A DNA stretch of 64,000 nucleotides from Cristatella mucedo (Eukaryota > Bryozoa > Phylactolaemata > Cristatellidae), in the NCBI GenBank assembly GCA_009760855.2, contig WPIO01000101.1:117501-181500 (forward strand), given 5' to 3'. The notes under the pieces are model-generated. The model was given only the letters and a program-made list of their open reading frames with translations. It did no database searches and had not been told where the DNA came from. The position numbers and the translations under genes were made by a program. Each line of letters starts with the position of its first letter. Position 1 is the stretch's first letter. Positions 10,030-22,414 of this stretch are shown piece after piece.

Positions 10030-11739
10030 TGTTTGCATGGAAGCACACGTGCGTCATCTATCTAATATATCTCCCCTCCGCTACTTCATAAAAGCTCCTG
10101 TTGAATACTGCACGTATAAATTCAAGAGTAAGTGGACATATCGAACTTAGCGTAGTTGAGCATATCCAGGGGGAGCATTTCGCATTCTTTGTTGACACCA
10201 TAAAGTCTTCAAATCCAAAAGAAACTAGCCGTGCGTCTCCGATGCAGAAGAAATTGGTGCATCTTTCAGTCAAACGCCAAATACAATCCAAACAAGCTCG
10301 TTCTCACTTTACCTGCGAACGGTTTAGGTCTTGCATCAGCTCCTAGGCATCTCACACCATCCCAGCTGCCAGCATAAATGTCAGCCTATTCTTTGCTCTT
10401 GATTACAAATGTACTGTTCTGTGTTTTGCTTGAAGACTATTTACACCATAAGTTTCCGTCAAGAAAATCTTTTATTACTCAACGTCCAAAATCCTTGCAC
10501 ACTTGTATGCAGACTTCAGGCTTCTGCTACTGCTGATCCTGCAGCCTCTCTCTTGCCCTCTGCCCTCTGTTCATTCTGGTTTCTTCGGAAGTCGATGACT
10601 GAGCGCTCTGCAACTTCTGCTCCATTCGCTCTTGCGTTATGGTGCGATGGACATCGAATGCATAAGCTAAGCGCTCGAGCTAATGATGCGTTACAGAACA
10701 CTACTCCAGCATAACACAAACCTGGGTCTAGTTGGTTAGTGCGGAAATAAACAGATGCACATGCCGCCTTGTCTGTATGAGCTTGCAGTGTCTCAGATTC
10801 AGTCAGCGCAGCAGCTTCAATTGAGCAGCTGCATGCACTCGCGCGCAATCCCTCTAGCGCACATTAGGCAAGGCTATCGAGGAATCTCGAGCTGAGCGAG
10901 ACGCAAGCACCGGCCACTCGGCTACGCCCTCGAGCAGCTCAGCTCTCAGGCAACCGAGTTCAGGATGGCAACAAAGAAGCCGGCAGACCGATAGCGGTAC
11001 GATTTGCAAGCGTAGGGAAAACCTTCTGCGCAATTGTGTTCGTCGACTCATGGCTTTGCAGCCAGCCACAGCTGCGGCCCTAGAGCAGCCCAAACGCTGA
11101 AGGGCAACGCACGAAGAAGACCCCAAGCCAAGCAGTGCACGGGTTATAGAGGCAGCTGCTGTTGTAAGAGCTAGCCGTCGCTTACCGGTAGCAACTGTCG
11201 ATGCGAATAGCACTTTACGCTTGGTCATTTCCTGGCAATTTCAATGTCGTGGGGTAACAGCGAACCCGGCCTCGAGGACGCCGTACAGTCAACGGTCGTC
11301 GGTGCAGCCCGGTGTCCGCCCCCTCATTGGCTAGCTCGCACATCCGCTGCGTTTTTGGCCACTTAGAAAGCCTTACTGTAAGTAAACCCGATTTTGAACA
11401 AGATGAGTGAGTGACCGGACATTATATATATATATCCCTTGCCACGATGTCATAGAGCAATTTTAGCTTTGGGAGTACAGACTTCACTAAGGGGAACTGC
11501 GGTATTCGGGCGGTCAAGGCCGTTTGGCGGATGGACAGGTGGCTACGAAGGGGACAAAACTCCCCCTCCCCGATTGGACCGGCTGAAAGGGGAGGCCGAG
11601 CGGCCCCTCCCCCCCCAAAAAAAACAAGCAGCAGCCTTTCAGCTGCTTTTTTCCGAAGAACGTCTTTTTTAGATCCCCAGGAGTCCGGCAGCATTCTACC
11701 TTTTGGCTACCGAGTATCTGGGCGGAGAGATGTGGGAGA

Positions 11740-11820
<81 letters not shown>

Positions 11821-12436
11821 GGGGAGGGAGAGAGGGCTGCTCTTAGGACGCGTCTCTCTAGAGACGGGGTGAGGGACTGGTGCTAGAATTTTTAGATGGG
11901 GACTAAAAAGTTTGCTGGAAATTTTTACACCCCAGGGGTAGGGTCTAAATAGGCATCGCGACTTCAGCTAGTGATCTTCGAGCGCCCCCAACAGGGGGGA
12001 ATAACCGTTCGCAGGGTCGCTAGAGAGTCATTCGGGGCAGGTACTTGAGCTACCACTGGGGAGGATTTTTAGACTTTCCTAAGTGGATTACTGAGTTTTA
12101 CTTTTAAATGGAATCCAAAGAGCCTGCTAGCTGCGTTCTTCCAAAATTGAGCTCAATAAGGCTACCACAAACTGGGGTATACATTATATTATTTTATATT
12201 TTAATAGATATTATTATATTTTATCATTATATTATATATTATATCAGATGGGCTTCAGAGCCCATGTGGAGCAGCGACGTCTCTTCGGCGCGATAAGTTC
12301 AAACGTGTCTCTGCAAGGAGGTTATCATCTTTTGAAAGTTTCAAATACTACATGGGCGCAGCGATACAGAGACCTTCCGGGAACGGGCAAACATTTAGCG
12401 AAAAGTCTTTCAAATTGTCGTGAGGACTGCAGTGCA
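10030..12436. other. No gene recognised; (GA)n at 11733-11817
   Basis: Several open frames of 80-125 codons exist on both strands (10516-10848, 10854-11228), but none has a recognisable domain or splice-supported ends. A GA microsatellite occupies 11733-11817, and an AT-only stretch 12180-12245. The upstream exon(s) and promoter of the minus-strand dehydrogenase gene should lie in or beyond this stretch, but I could not identify them. Confidence 0.45.
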
Positions 12437-12605
12437 GATCAGCTGATCGAGCAACCTCATTTAAATAGCGTCAGAAGAGCCTCGACGGCTCGATCGCTCC
12501 GCCTTGCAGCGAGCAATGTTGGATGGCCGCGCGAAGCAGGTCTTGAACCCGCGACCCGGGTCGTAAAGAGCGCGAGCCCACTACCCCTGCAGAGTGAGAT
12601 CCGCG
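12437..12605 (-). mobile_element. Old tRNA-derived SINE, family A
   Basis: A diverged minus-strand copy. 'GATCAGCTGATCGAGCAACC' corresponds to the family-A 3' end, 'AGAAGAGCCTCGACGGCT' to its body, and 'TTGAACCCGCGACCCGGGTC' to the complement of the B-box arm. Its tRNA-like head could be mistaken for a tRNA gene, but the attached SINE body argues against that. Confidence 0.65.
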
Positions 12606-14540
12606 GATTGGAGGAAGGGTGCGCCGGAGAAACTACTTGGCGATGCGCTCCGCGAGACTCTCAGCCGCTGAGTGCGGCGCTCCAGTTTTCAACGCGGTCT
12701 CTCGGAGGGCGGTGGGGGCTTCTAAAGGCTTCTGGAGCTTCCGACCGCGTCCTTGCTGGAGCAATCGTCGTACGAAATCGGCTGGGCATCCAGCTAGGCG
12801 AAGGCGGCCGAAGGTCGCCGGTCTTTACAGGACGCCTGTGAATGCTGCTGGCTTGCCGCCATCTCGTTCGTAGTCGCTCTCACCCGAGATCGCAGCGGTT
12901 TCAAACGAGCTATTATTATCGCAGTGCCGAGCCCTCAGACAGGAGGTGGAAGGGTATATCGCCGCTGTCCAAGCGGCGTAGCCCACGCCAGAACGCTGGT
13001 TCGGCGCGCTTCGCGCGCCAACGGTAGGTCGCCTCACCTGCGACGCTGCCGACGCTCTCCCACTTACCGCTAACGCGGGTCAAGAGTTCGTTGGCGTGAG
13101 CTGGAGCGAGTTGAAAAAAGCACAGCTAGTACATTTTACCGTAACTTTTTTCGCAAGCGGATTGTGTCGCTTCGCGTCTAGTTCGGTCTAATCCCTCTCG
13201 CACTACTCGGAAACTCTCGCCACGTCATACTCGCGGACCTGGCGCCGCACGCGGGGCGCTATTACACGGGAAATACTGTCGCTGTAATTGACAAAACCTC
13301 CTCCTACGTCAGGACCAAGGGCTCGAAAACACCGAGGGTCACCACCCACAGCGCCGGTTCAGGAGCGCAGTGCTCTCCGTAGAGACCCGGCAGTTCGCGC
13401 CCCCCCCCACCGATCGCCGCACTACTATCCTCAATCGAGAACCTCTCTCGCTTCCGCCACTTAACCAGGAGCAGAAACGTTCAGAAAAACGAATCCCTGC
13501 ACAGGAATCGAGCCCGCTTCTATTCTCTAGCCAAGAAACAGGAAGCGCTCGGCACGCTAACCACGCGCTATTGTGCGTAGTGTCCGACGTTGGCGCTTCG
13601 AGCCTTTTTCGCCCCCGAACAAGCGAATTAGCAACTCGTGCCGCTGCCGATAGGCGGCGCGAGCGTCTGCCGCCTGCAGCTCTCTGCGAGGCGCCGGCTC
13701 CAACCGGGCAGGTCCAACCTGAGCAGGCTCAGCTGGCTCCCTCTGGCGGCTGGCTGACTGCTCGGCTGCTGTCTTGCTGTTTCTCCGGCTGTCGAAGCAT
13801 CGCCTTCTTAATAGTCTGAGCAACGGTCGGCTTCTCAACCCCTCCCCGACCTCTTCCTCGGCCCCTTCCCCCCCCCCGGCCAATGACGAACCCAAGTTCG
13901 CGTGGCCGGTGTGCTGCATGAGAGCGTGGGAATGCAATTGACCCAAACCCGCGCCCGCCTTCTCTCACTGCGCCTCTCCATTCACGTCGATCGAAAGCTA
14001 ATTGGCTTATTGGCAAATTATTTAATTCCCCGCGCCATCGCAGCCGTTCTTTGTTCAAAAGCAAGTGCTCGGCACCCTAGCAGTTTACTGCACTGTGCTC
14101 TCGCACCTCCCTCATCCAGGCGAACAGCTGTCTCTTCGCCTAGCAATCTTCGTCCCAAGATGGCGATTCCTACGTGGCGATTCGCTAAGGCGCATCTTTT
14201 CAAAAAGCTTCAAAAGCCCCGCTCAAAACATGGACTACCGTCGACAATCAATTGTTTTCATAAGAATGTATTGGGAATGCCGTGAGCACTGCAGATCAAT
14301 AAAGTGTCTCCTTAGCCCGGTCGTCGCGCAATTAAAAAGTGGCATTCAACAAGGCATAATTGGCTCCATTCCCGACAGCATTTTCTGGGTCTTTGCGATG
14401 AGTCCTTAGCGTGCTTCGGCCGGCAGACACTGTTTGTGATTGTTTTATTGCCGCGCTATGACTGTATGGTGCTTATGGCAGCTGGTTTATTGGCCATTTT
14501 TGTTTATTGGGAAATGGTTTTACGACGGTGAGTCCCGAGA
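12606..14540. other. GC-rich segment, no gene recognised
   Basis: CpG dinucleotides are frequent, especially 12600-13070 and 13600-13900, with open frames on both strands that reflect composition. I see no domain and no convincing exon. It may include a promoter for a neighbouring gene, possibly the dehydrogenase, which reads away from here on the minus strand. Confidence 0.35.
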
Positions 14541-14544
14541 AGTG

Positions 14545-15460
14545 ATATAATGGAATGTAATGTATCTCCGTCTGTAACTCCACAAAGTCATAAAGACCAT
14601 ATGGGTTCCACAGTCTAGGACCTGCAGAGCTAAAGCTTTTGTCGCCAATGGTCTTTAAGCGGAGGAATGGAACAGCTAACCTATTGTCCACATAGGAACT
14701 GAGGGCGCGAACAGGCTGAAACTAGTGCAGCAGTTCAGCTAGGTACGAAGGAGCCAAGCCGTGGCGGGCCTTGTGGGTCAGCGTAAGAAGTGGTACAATA
14801 TGGTAGTTTCGACGCAGTCAGCAGCCGATCCAGCTTATCCAACTGTAAGCGTCTTGTTTCGATGGCCGCAACACCTGCGAATAGTAAATCGCAGAGGTCA
14901 AAGCAGAATTTCACAATCTTGGCTGCGGTTTGCTTGTCTAAGCATGTCCGAATATTTGTACTGTAGTTTAGTTCAAGCGCAGCACAGAACGCCAGCCAAC
15001 GACCAATGACCAACACCACCACTCTATTCTACGACGCACGGAGCAGAGGGAATCACAACTCCCTTCTGCCCTATCTCCTACTTGAGTGCCCCTCGCTGCT
15101 CGACCACCGCTCCGCACCACCCGTCGGGACGATTCGTGTAACAGCTGTTCACCGGCCGGTTAGCTGAGAAACAAAACCGGCCTGTGTCCAAGCCACATCG
15201 GAGGCGGACCACAGCTGGGCACCGGCACGCCCCGATAATACTTCCAACAGCTGGGCACTGGCCCGTTTTCCCGACGATACATCCAACGGCCACTTCGGAG
15301 GCGATGCAGCAGGCGGCACTGGCGGCGTCAGACTACGTGTACCGTAAAGTAGCTGTAAGAAGGCTGACTTGAACGTGGTGCTGGCATGGTCGTCTAGCGA
15401 AAGGCCACTTTGGAACAGGACTGTGCCAGATCGCTTGCAACGATGCAACGATGGCTTCAA
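14545..15460 (-). mobile_element. Degenerate LINE, RT C-terminal half
   Basis: Minus-strand segments from 15460 downwards read 'LFQSGLSLDDHASTTFKSAF', then (15020-14735) 'LDKLDRLLTASKLPYCTTSY', then (14690-14600) '[20 protein letters not shown]' and 'SAGPRLWN'. After RLWN it is joined by an internal deletion directly to the 3' segment 'CCATATGGTCTTTATGACTT', and it ends near 14550 in an ACATT-type tail. Frames shift several times. Same family as the copy at 5.5-6.0 kb. Confidence 0.75.
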
Positions 15461-17405
15461 TGCAGGCTGCTGCCTGGAGCGTTGCGAGCGTGCAAAGAAT
15501 GTACGGAGAATGTACGTCTGCTGAAGCCCGCTACGGTGCTTGTCCGTCGTCGCTTTTGTATCGTCGCTTAAACCGTTCGCCTTACAGATGCTACAGGAGT
15601 ACGATAGTCGGCCGATCGCGGATTCTTTACACGGGGGGGGGGGGCGGGACCTGAGTATCGCACTTCATAGAGCATTAAGTTTCCCCCTAGGCCCCTTAGT
15701 GAATACGACGGAGAGGCCATCAAAGCGAACCTCAAGCACGATCGTGTCAGCGGGAAGTCTTTTTAATAGAGAGAACAGAATTTTTACTCATTTACTTCGT
15801 GGCCCAAATTGTTCGCAAATCAGTGAATGTCTCTCTTCATTGTCTCTCCTCATCGTCTCTCTTCATCGTCTCAGCCGTGTTTGCCTTCATCGTCAAAAAA
15901 ATGTGTTGCAGTTATGATAATTACATCGCCGATGGCCCAAAGTTTGAACTAGTTAAAGATGGATTAAACATTTGATTAGTAAACTTTGCATCTTTCATCT
16001 TCTTATCGCCTCTGCTGCAAACTGAAAAAGTAAAATTGAACTTGAACTACCCATAATCTGTAAAATCATAAATAGTAATACATTTGTCTAGCGTCCTCAG
16101 GGAACTGAATCACTTTCTACGCACATTACAGAAGCTGTATCGAAAGCATTACCAAATGATTGGTGGTCGCTAAAAACTACGCGTCTGGACAGCAAAGCAG
16201 GTCTTAACAAACATATAAGAGACAACGCTTTGTATCTATCCTGCCCCAGCGCCGCAGAAGCTGCGGGTTCGCGGACAAACGGCTACTGTTTTTCCGCGAG
16301 TAATTCTGGAGAATAGTGCGGCATTGAACGCTCACTGGATCTAGGCCAGGCAATTGGGCCTTCTCTAAAAGTAGATCCTAATCTATCACTGAGGAGGAGC
16401 CAGGATTTTTTCAATTAGGAGGGGCAGGACGCGAAAAGTGCTTACGTAGGCGAAAGACCGACGAGATTTGAATGCGGACGAGGACTAAGGCTGGCAACTA
16501 ATGAAAATTCTCGCGCAAAATCAGTGCCTTTACTCGAACTCCACGGTCGCTCGTCGGGTGGAATTAAGACATAATGTCTTCGTTGGTGACGGCTGGTGGC
16601 TTACAAAGAAGGGGCGGCCCGGGTCACTGCCCCGCTGTAAGGGGGGGGGGGAGCCAACGCCCACTTGCCATCTCTGGCTACGCCATTGCGAAGTAGAAAA
16701 ATTGCTGGCGCAAATGTATCAAAAGTCAAACGGACAAAAAACTCTAGACAGTAAAGGGCAACGACAGCTGGTCATTCCCAAAGAGTCGTAGGGACACCGG
16801 TCTGCAAAAGATTCCGCTGAATCGTCATGTAGCTGCTACATTATTTGCAGTTTACAATTCTCCATATCACCCAGTGAATTCTTCGTGCCGCTTTTGAAAT
16901 CCGTTCCAGATTTGTTCCTAAAGAGAGAATGTAATAATAACTAAGCACACTCATGCAGCACGCAGCTAAGAGAATTAAACCTTTCTCTAGGCAATGTGCG
17001 TAAGCCGGAGAGGGAGTACGTCATTCGCTTTGGGACGCCTCCGAAAGCTAATACACGTAGATACAGTGGGAGCCCAATGTATGGCGAAAAATTTAGAAAA
17101 CATTGCTCACTTTCCGAATTTAAATACTGCTGAAATGGTTTCTCCATGCGTAAGGCTGAGCACGACAACCGAGTTATTGAAACACGAAAAACCCTCACGC
17201 GGTTCAGAGCGCTTTGCTTCGACGAAATAAGGATTTGTATATCTGTTACCGTGCAGAAGTTAGTCCCCCGGTTCTCTCCGGGTGGACTGTGCTATGCAGC
17301 GGTGCAGCTCGGTTAAAACACACGCGGCCACAACTTGGCGCAGAAAGCAACAGTTTATTATGGGCCAGCCAGTAATGGTTACGCGTCGGCGAAAGCACTT
17401 TATGA
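15461..17405. other. No gene recognised; LINE-tail repeat at 16070-16190
   Basis: A short tail-type repeat (minus) sits at 16070-16190 ('ATTTGTCTAGCGTCCTCAGG', 'TTACCAAATGATTGGTGGT'). G runs occur at 15631-15640 and 16638-16648. Otherwise only short frames are seen and nothing resembles a gene. Confidence 0.45.
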
Positions 17406-17566
17406 GGCACGCACCGGACTGACGGAGCTAATTACGAGAGCTCCCGAAGCCCGAGTATATAAACCTACCCCACGCCTTTACGCGGCGCGCACCGGACCGA
17501 CGGAGTTAACTGCGCGAGCTCCCGAAGCCCGAGCATAATAAACTACCCTATGCGCGCGTCGCTAGC
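17406..17566. repeat. 78-bp tandem repeat, two copies
   Basis: The unit 'GCACCGGACTGACGGAGCTA ...' at 17411 recurs at 17489 with about 85 percent identity; both contain 'GAGCTCCCGAAGCCCGAG'. The first copy carries 'TATATAAA' and the second 'ATAATAAA' at the matching place. It may be part of an unrecognised mobile element, since the flanking 17240-17400 shows no other structure. Confidence 0.7.
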
Positions 17567-20149
17567 GATGGTCCCGACCCCAAAGGCGTACCGCTACAGC
17601 GCCCCAAGATACGAGCAGCTAACTGAGCAGCCGGCAGAGCACAGCTGCGCAAAGTTGCACTTAAGGCTTTTCATCGCCGGAGGTTCGACTCTCGTGCTGT
17701 CGAAGCGTAGTCTCGCATCGACTACGGAAGCTGCCGCTATGAGCTCTGTCAGTCGTCTCCCTTTGCTCTCTCTCATCTGAACTCCTGACCTCGCACGTAG
17801 CTGCTATTTTCTCGGACCTTCTCTTGGTTTCCGTTCTCCGGCTTATTCGTTTCCGCCTGTAGCCCATTAGATGGCTCCTGCGCCAGCTTGCCATCCTCTC
17901 GCTCTATGTCGACGTAAGCACACTAGTCGGTCCATCTCCTAACCACTTCGCCTGCACAAAGCTTCATTCTAACCTGAGCTAGGAGGACCAGGAGCCGGGT
18001 CTGTACTAGGCGCCCTAGTCGAACCCACTAAGGCAAGGGCTCGCATCGCGGATAACCTGAGATCTCAGGTCCATTATCTCTTTATGTCCATTTATAACAT
18101 CATAACGGATTGAGCACAATTCCCGCTCAGATGCGAGCCCGATCGGCTTCGTTGCAAAAGATTCTATCCCCAACACAAAAAAAACAGTTACTGGTTGGGG
18201 CCGCCGTTCAGCTGCAATGGGACTCCCTTCGAAGGTATTGGTAATATTTTTCGTTAAGCTACAAGGTCCTAGCACGGCGGGCTACGTACTGCCAAGTCAG
18301 CCAGGGACTACATTACATCGCCACACAATCGTGCATCGCGATTGGACACCTCCTCCGGATGTGTGCCGTTTTTGACCGGCTGGCGGGCTGCGCCGAACAG
18401 GTCCTCGTTGTTGTGATATAACCGACGCTCGACTCTTGTCTCTCATTCTCCCTGCCCGATTGCGTTCAGCGCCGTTCTATGTACACTCGAACTTAGAACA
18501 TGGATGGATGTAAACGCGTTTTACCGTTACGTAAAAGATCGTCTACCGGTAAGTGGAGGCAAACGGCGTGGAGGAACGTATACATATATACATACCCTTC
18601 ATCTTTCTTTCTCTCTCGCTCTTTTTCTTTCTCTCCCACTCTATCTATCTCTATCTTGACATCCGGTTGTTGCTATCGAGTTCGCAAGAGCCAGATCTGG
18701 TCTGTTAAATGTCACGTGCGTAGTTATCGGGCCGGTTGAGGTATCCTGCATGTGGTTCTCACTGGTCGAGTAAGGTTTCTTAGTACGACATAGCTCACGC
18801 TTTCCGTTGGCGGCGGCGACGCTGAGCTGTGTGGAGTTTCATTAGCTGCAACTTTTAACCGTGTTATATGGTTTTTAAGATATGTTATTTGTTCAATGGA
18901 CGAGGAACTGTCCCGCGCCGCGCTTGCGAATGAGTTTGAAATAGGTGTGGCGTAAGCGGATCTCGTACCTTTTAGTCAGATATTTTTAGCATCAAGCTTC
19001 CAGCTCTTGTTTTACGGTGTCGGCCCCATCTGTCTTACACTGTAGCTCGGCTCCGCCGAGCCTGGCTATGTGGCTTGTTTGCGCAATGCACTACCTGTCA
19101 GTTGAGGATTCGCCACCACTCGACGCGACGTGCATTACTATTATTATTATTATTATTATTATATTATTATGCTTCGGGCTGAGTGTTTGATGCCTGGCAC
19201 TGCGTCATGCTAAGTCCTGATGGGCCCGATGCACTGCCAGGCGGGTTCTTCATAAGCTGAAGAACGAACCTCAGTGGCTAGCTCGAAAGTGAGACAACAG
19301 GAGTCTCGTTGTTACAGTCACAGGCGTAGTTCGATTGCTGCTTGTTTGTTACAGTGCCGCCCGGTTCCACGAAGGGAAGCGACAAAGGAAATGTTCCTCC
19401 TTCCTCCCGAAGGAAGAAGCCGAAGAAGGAGGTGAGGAGCTCTGAGGTCCTCGAAATTTTGTAAAAATGTCGCCGGTCAAGTTAGATTCACACGGTCCTA
19501 ACCGGTTCCTATTTTTACTCTACATTTTTCTCCATACTAGTTTTAGGACGTTCGTAGGAAGTTCAAGATTGTCGTGGCGATCATTGTTTCTTTATTTTAT
19601 GTATTGTCAGTCGAACCTCAGATGATCCCGTAAGCGCAGGCTTGGCTTTCTTGGTGAGCCCAGGTCGACGATGCTACCGTGATCCTATATGTATAGCCAT
19701 TCTTTTCGATGAAGGCAGGCCCTTCACGATAGTTCTCAGTGGAGAATGTGCTTGCCGTTAACGACGGGCGTCGAGGTGAATGCGTTCGATGTTTGACCGC
19801 CGTCGGGGTTGAGGGTTGGGGATGAGCTCGCGGGACTCGGTGTACCGACCTCGTCGACCATTTTGAGACCTCATTCGCAAAATGGCTCCTCTTCTCGTGT
19901 CCCCGTAGTCATGTCAAGAAGCTTGAACACGACCTCGGTCGGTGCAGGGTGTGGCCGTGGGCCTTGAACGTCTTAGCGTTTATCACACCGTGGTGCTAGG
20001 CAACCTTTGTAGTTTAGCAGTTGATGTCATTAGTGTGGCCTTGCACGCGAATCGCTCGTGCAGGTGCGGCTGCTCGAGGACGAGAGACCAGACTTGCTCG
20101 ACCAGACCTGCGGCATGCGATGCCCGTGTCGTGGCTGTCAAGCCCTACC
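17567..20149. other. No gene recognised; (ATT)n at 19138-19162
   Basis: An apparently single-copy stretch with short frames only. A small ATT microsatellite lies at 19138-19162. Two pieces with some tail-repeat resemblance are too weak to call. Confidence 0.4.
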
Positions 20150-20290
20150 GAGCTGTCCCGACCTGCTGAGCCCTGCACGCGAGCTGCTCGGCTGCCCTCC
20201 TGATTCAACTCTGCTTCTCGCTTTCTCTTTGTTGCTGTTGAGATTAAGTCCGTCGGCTACCGAATGCTTACCGAACGCCGGCCTCGGGTC
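20150..20290 (+). mobile_element. LINE 3' fragment
   Basis: 'TGCCCTCCTGATTCAACTCTG', 'CTTTCTCTTTGTTGCTGTTG' and 'GTCGGCTACCGAATGC' match the corresponding 3' segment at 33.15-33.2 kb, which is the end of a LINE ORF2. Short and diverged. Confidence 0.5.
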
Positions 20291-20559
20291 AGCTGGTTGC
20301 CCGGATGCGAGCACAGACGCCGGCGGCAGTCCGGTCGCTCTCGTGTTCGTGCCGCCGCTACCGCTGCTGTTCCACAGAATGTCACTGCCACGATAGAGTC
20401 AGAACGGCTTGCGGTCAAGTTGTCTGTGTGTGGGCTGCATGCCAAGACTTGCACGGTTGTGTTCAGCTGCAGTCGCATTGGCCGCAGCGATTGTGGTGTT
20501 TAATAAGCCGGCTTAGCATCGGCGTGATGCTATGACCGTGTGCTTCAGTAGAATGGTAG

Positions 20560-20690
20560 TAATAATAATCATACATTTGTATAACGCCTTCGGAGAACTT
20601 CGTCCCCTTGTAGACACCTTATATCTTCTGTGAAGGGAGGGTGATCGAATGGTTCATGCAGAATGTGCACGTTCATTCCAGTGACTAGGA
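20560..20690 (-). repeat. LINE-tail-type repeat
   Basis: 'ATAATCATACATTTGTATAAC', 'GCCTTCGGAGAACTTCGTCCC' and 'TGATCGAATGGTT' follow the tail pattern seen at 41.7 and 55.7 kb. Non-coding. The stretch 20690-21640 to its right holds no gene I can recognise. Confidence 0.6.
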
Positions 20691-21647
20691 CGCCCGCAGC
20701 ATTGTTCGGTGAGCGTGGTCGCCGAGTTCACGGCACTGTTGCCATGGCAACAGATCTCCCTTTGACGAGCAGGCTTTGTGAGGCTCTTTTTTGTGTTGAT
20801 AGTTGCTCCTAGTCACTGTAGTCCGCCTGCAGCGCTATGTAGGCAAACATTGCGAATGTTGTGGTGCTGCTGCTGCTAATTGCGCCTCAACTGCGCAATT
20901 GAACCCCACCACCCACCCAACTTGAAGCTTGATTCAATTTTGGTTGAAACCTACTTGGTTGAAACTACGAGATTGTGAAGACTGCCATTGTAGGCACGCT
21001 GTGACGACGAGTGTTGTTTTTGTATTAGCAGAACGATCACCCTCGGATTTACATAGCGCTAAACACCCCAATGGATAGTTTAGCAAGTTGCAAGGTTCCT
21101 GCTGCTACAGCTCTCTGCAGCCTCTGTCTGGTAGCCGTCTTGTGTCGTGACATCGATCTGCAACCGGCAGCAGATATTGACCTTTAATTCGTCAGCAAAC
21201 ACGTTTTTGCCAGTTAAGCTGTGAAGCCCCTGCGCATTGGACTCCTTGTGACGAGTGTGAGTAGGTCACACATTTTTGCAGTCTGGTCTCTTGAGAAGGG
21301 CTATCCAGGAAGTTTGGAAGCATTAATCTGTCATCGTGGGAGAAGGAAGCATACCTATCTGACAAACCAGGCCCAAATCAGCCAAGTCGACCGTGCTACC
21401 ACCATAAGACAGCGATTAGGCCAAATCCGAGATTGATGTCCCTAAGCGTAGGTGACTGGCTGTTTGTCTGACGGCCCAGGTGCAGAAGACTTCGAGAGGA
21501 GCAGCAGCTAGTGAGCTGCCTGTCGTGCCTACCTGAGGTCCGCATAATTGTCGGCCCCTGCTGCTGCTGACCGTTGCCTCGCTGTTCGCGTGCATGCTGC
21601 CTCCTGCCGAATCGGCCAGCGCCGCCACGTGCGACAAAAAAGCCTCT

Positions 21648-21685
21648 CTCTCTCTCTCCCTCCCTCCCTCCCTCCCTCCCTCCCT

Positions 21686-21727
<42 letters not shown>
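21648..21727. repeat. (CT)n / (CCCT)n microsatellite
   Basis: A CT run, then about nine CCCT units, then a CT run. It creates apparent Ser/Leu/Pro-rich or Arg/Glu-rich frames that are not genes. Confidence 0.95.
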
Positions 21728-21730
<3 letters not shown>

Positions 21731-22169
21731 CCTGGCCAGTGGGCCACTGAAAAGCTCGGCCTGCTCGATCGAGCGCAGTGGAGTGGCGGCGCTTGGTGCT
21801 GGCTCAAACTTCGTCGGTGCCGAGCTCGTGCGAATGAGCTCATCCGCCTGCCCCGTCCGTTCGGCTGGCTGACTAAACTGCAGGGGAAAGTGTGTGAGAT
21901 AGCCCCAGCTTCGACAGGTCGTGCGTTCCTGAGCTCGGCATACTTGGCAGCTCATTGCCGTGCAAGTGCTGGGAGATTTGCGTTGCGTTTTGAAACGCCG
22001 CCGGTCTCATCTTTGCTTAAAGGCTTGCAGTGGATCCGGCCTGACAGGCCACGTGGCCTTGGCCTTGCTGAGCCGCGCTAGGTCGTTTTAGCTGTCACTC
22101 TTGTGGTGGCGGTGGCAAGCTAGGTGTCGGCGGCTGGTCGCACTTATAAGTAAATGAAAATATGTGTTT

Positions 22170-22305
22170 ACCTAAGCTGATTTACAGCTTCTTATCTATA
22201 TTGCTGCAGAAGAGCCTTAACGGCTGTCACCCCACGGCTTGCAGTTGGCAATAAAGGATCGCTTGCTGCAGGATTCGTACCCACGACCTCGGCTATTGCG
22301 GCCTT
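22170..22305 (-). mobile_element. tRNA-derived SINE, family A
   Basis: A minus-strand copy ('AAGCTGATTTACAGCTTC', 'AGAAGAGCCTTAACGGCTG', 'GATTCGTACCCACGACCT'). It ends about 110 bp before the acceptor of the first recognised Sororin exon, so it lies in the preceding intron or 5' UTR. Confidence 0.8.
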
Positions 22306-22414
22306 TGACCTTGCCTCCATGGCCCCCCCTGTTTCAGGCCGTCTTGCGACCGGCCGCGCTGTGCACCTCGTGCGATGACACGCAGTCGTCCAGCCGGCTC
22401 TCCTGCCTTTGCAG

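Noticed and set aside
12530-12600. Possible tRNA gene on minus
   Set aside because: The A and B boxes are present, but it is joined to a SINE-A body and does not fold into a full cloverleaf by eye; the other tRNA-like hits are SINE heads as well.
17240-17800. Possible LTR element around the 78-bp tandem repeat
   Set aside because: No terminal TG...CA pair, primer-binding site or gag/pol frame could be found.
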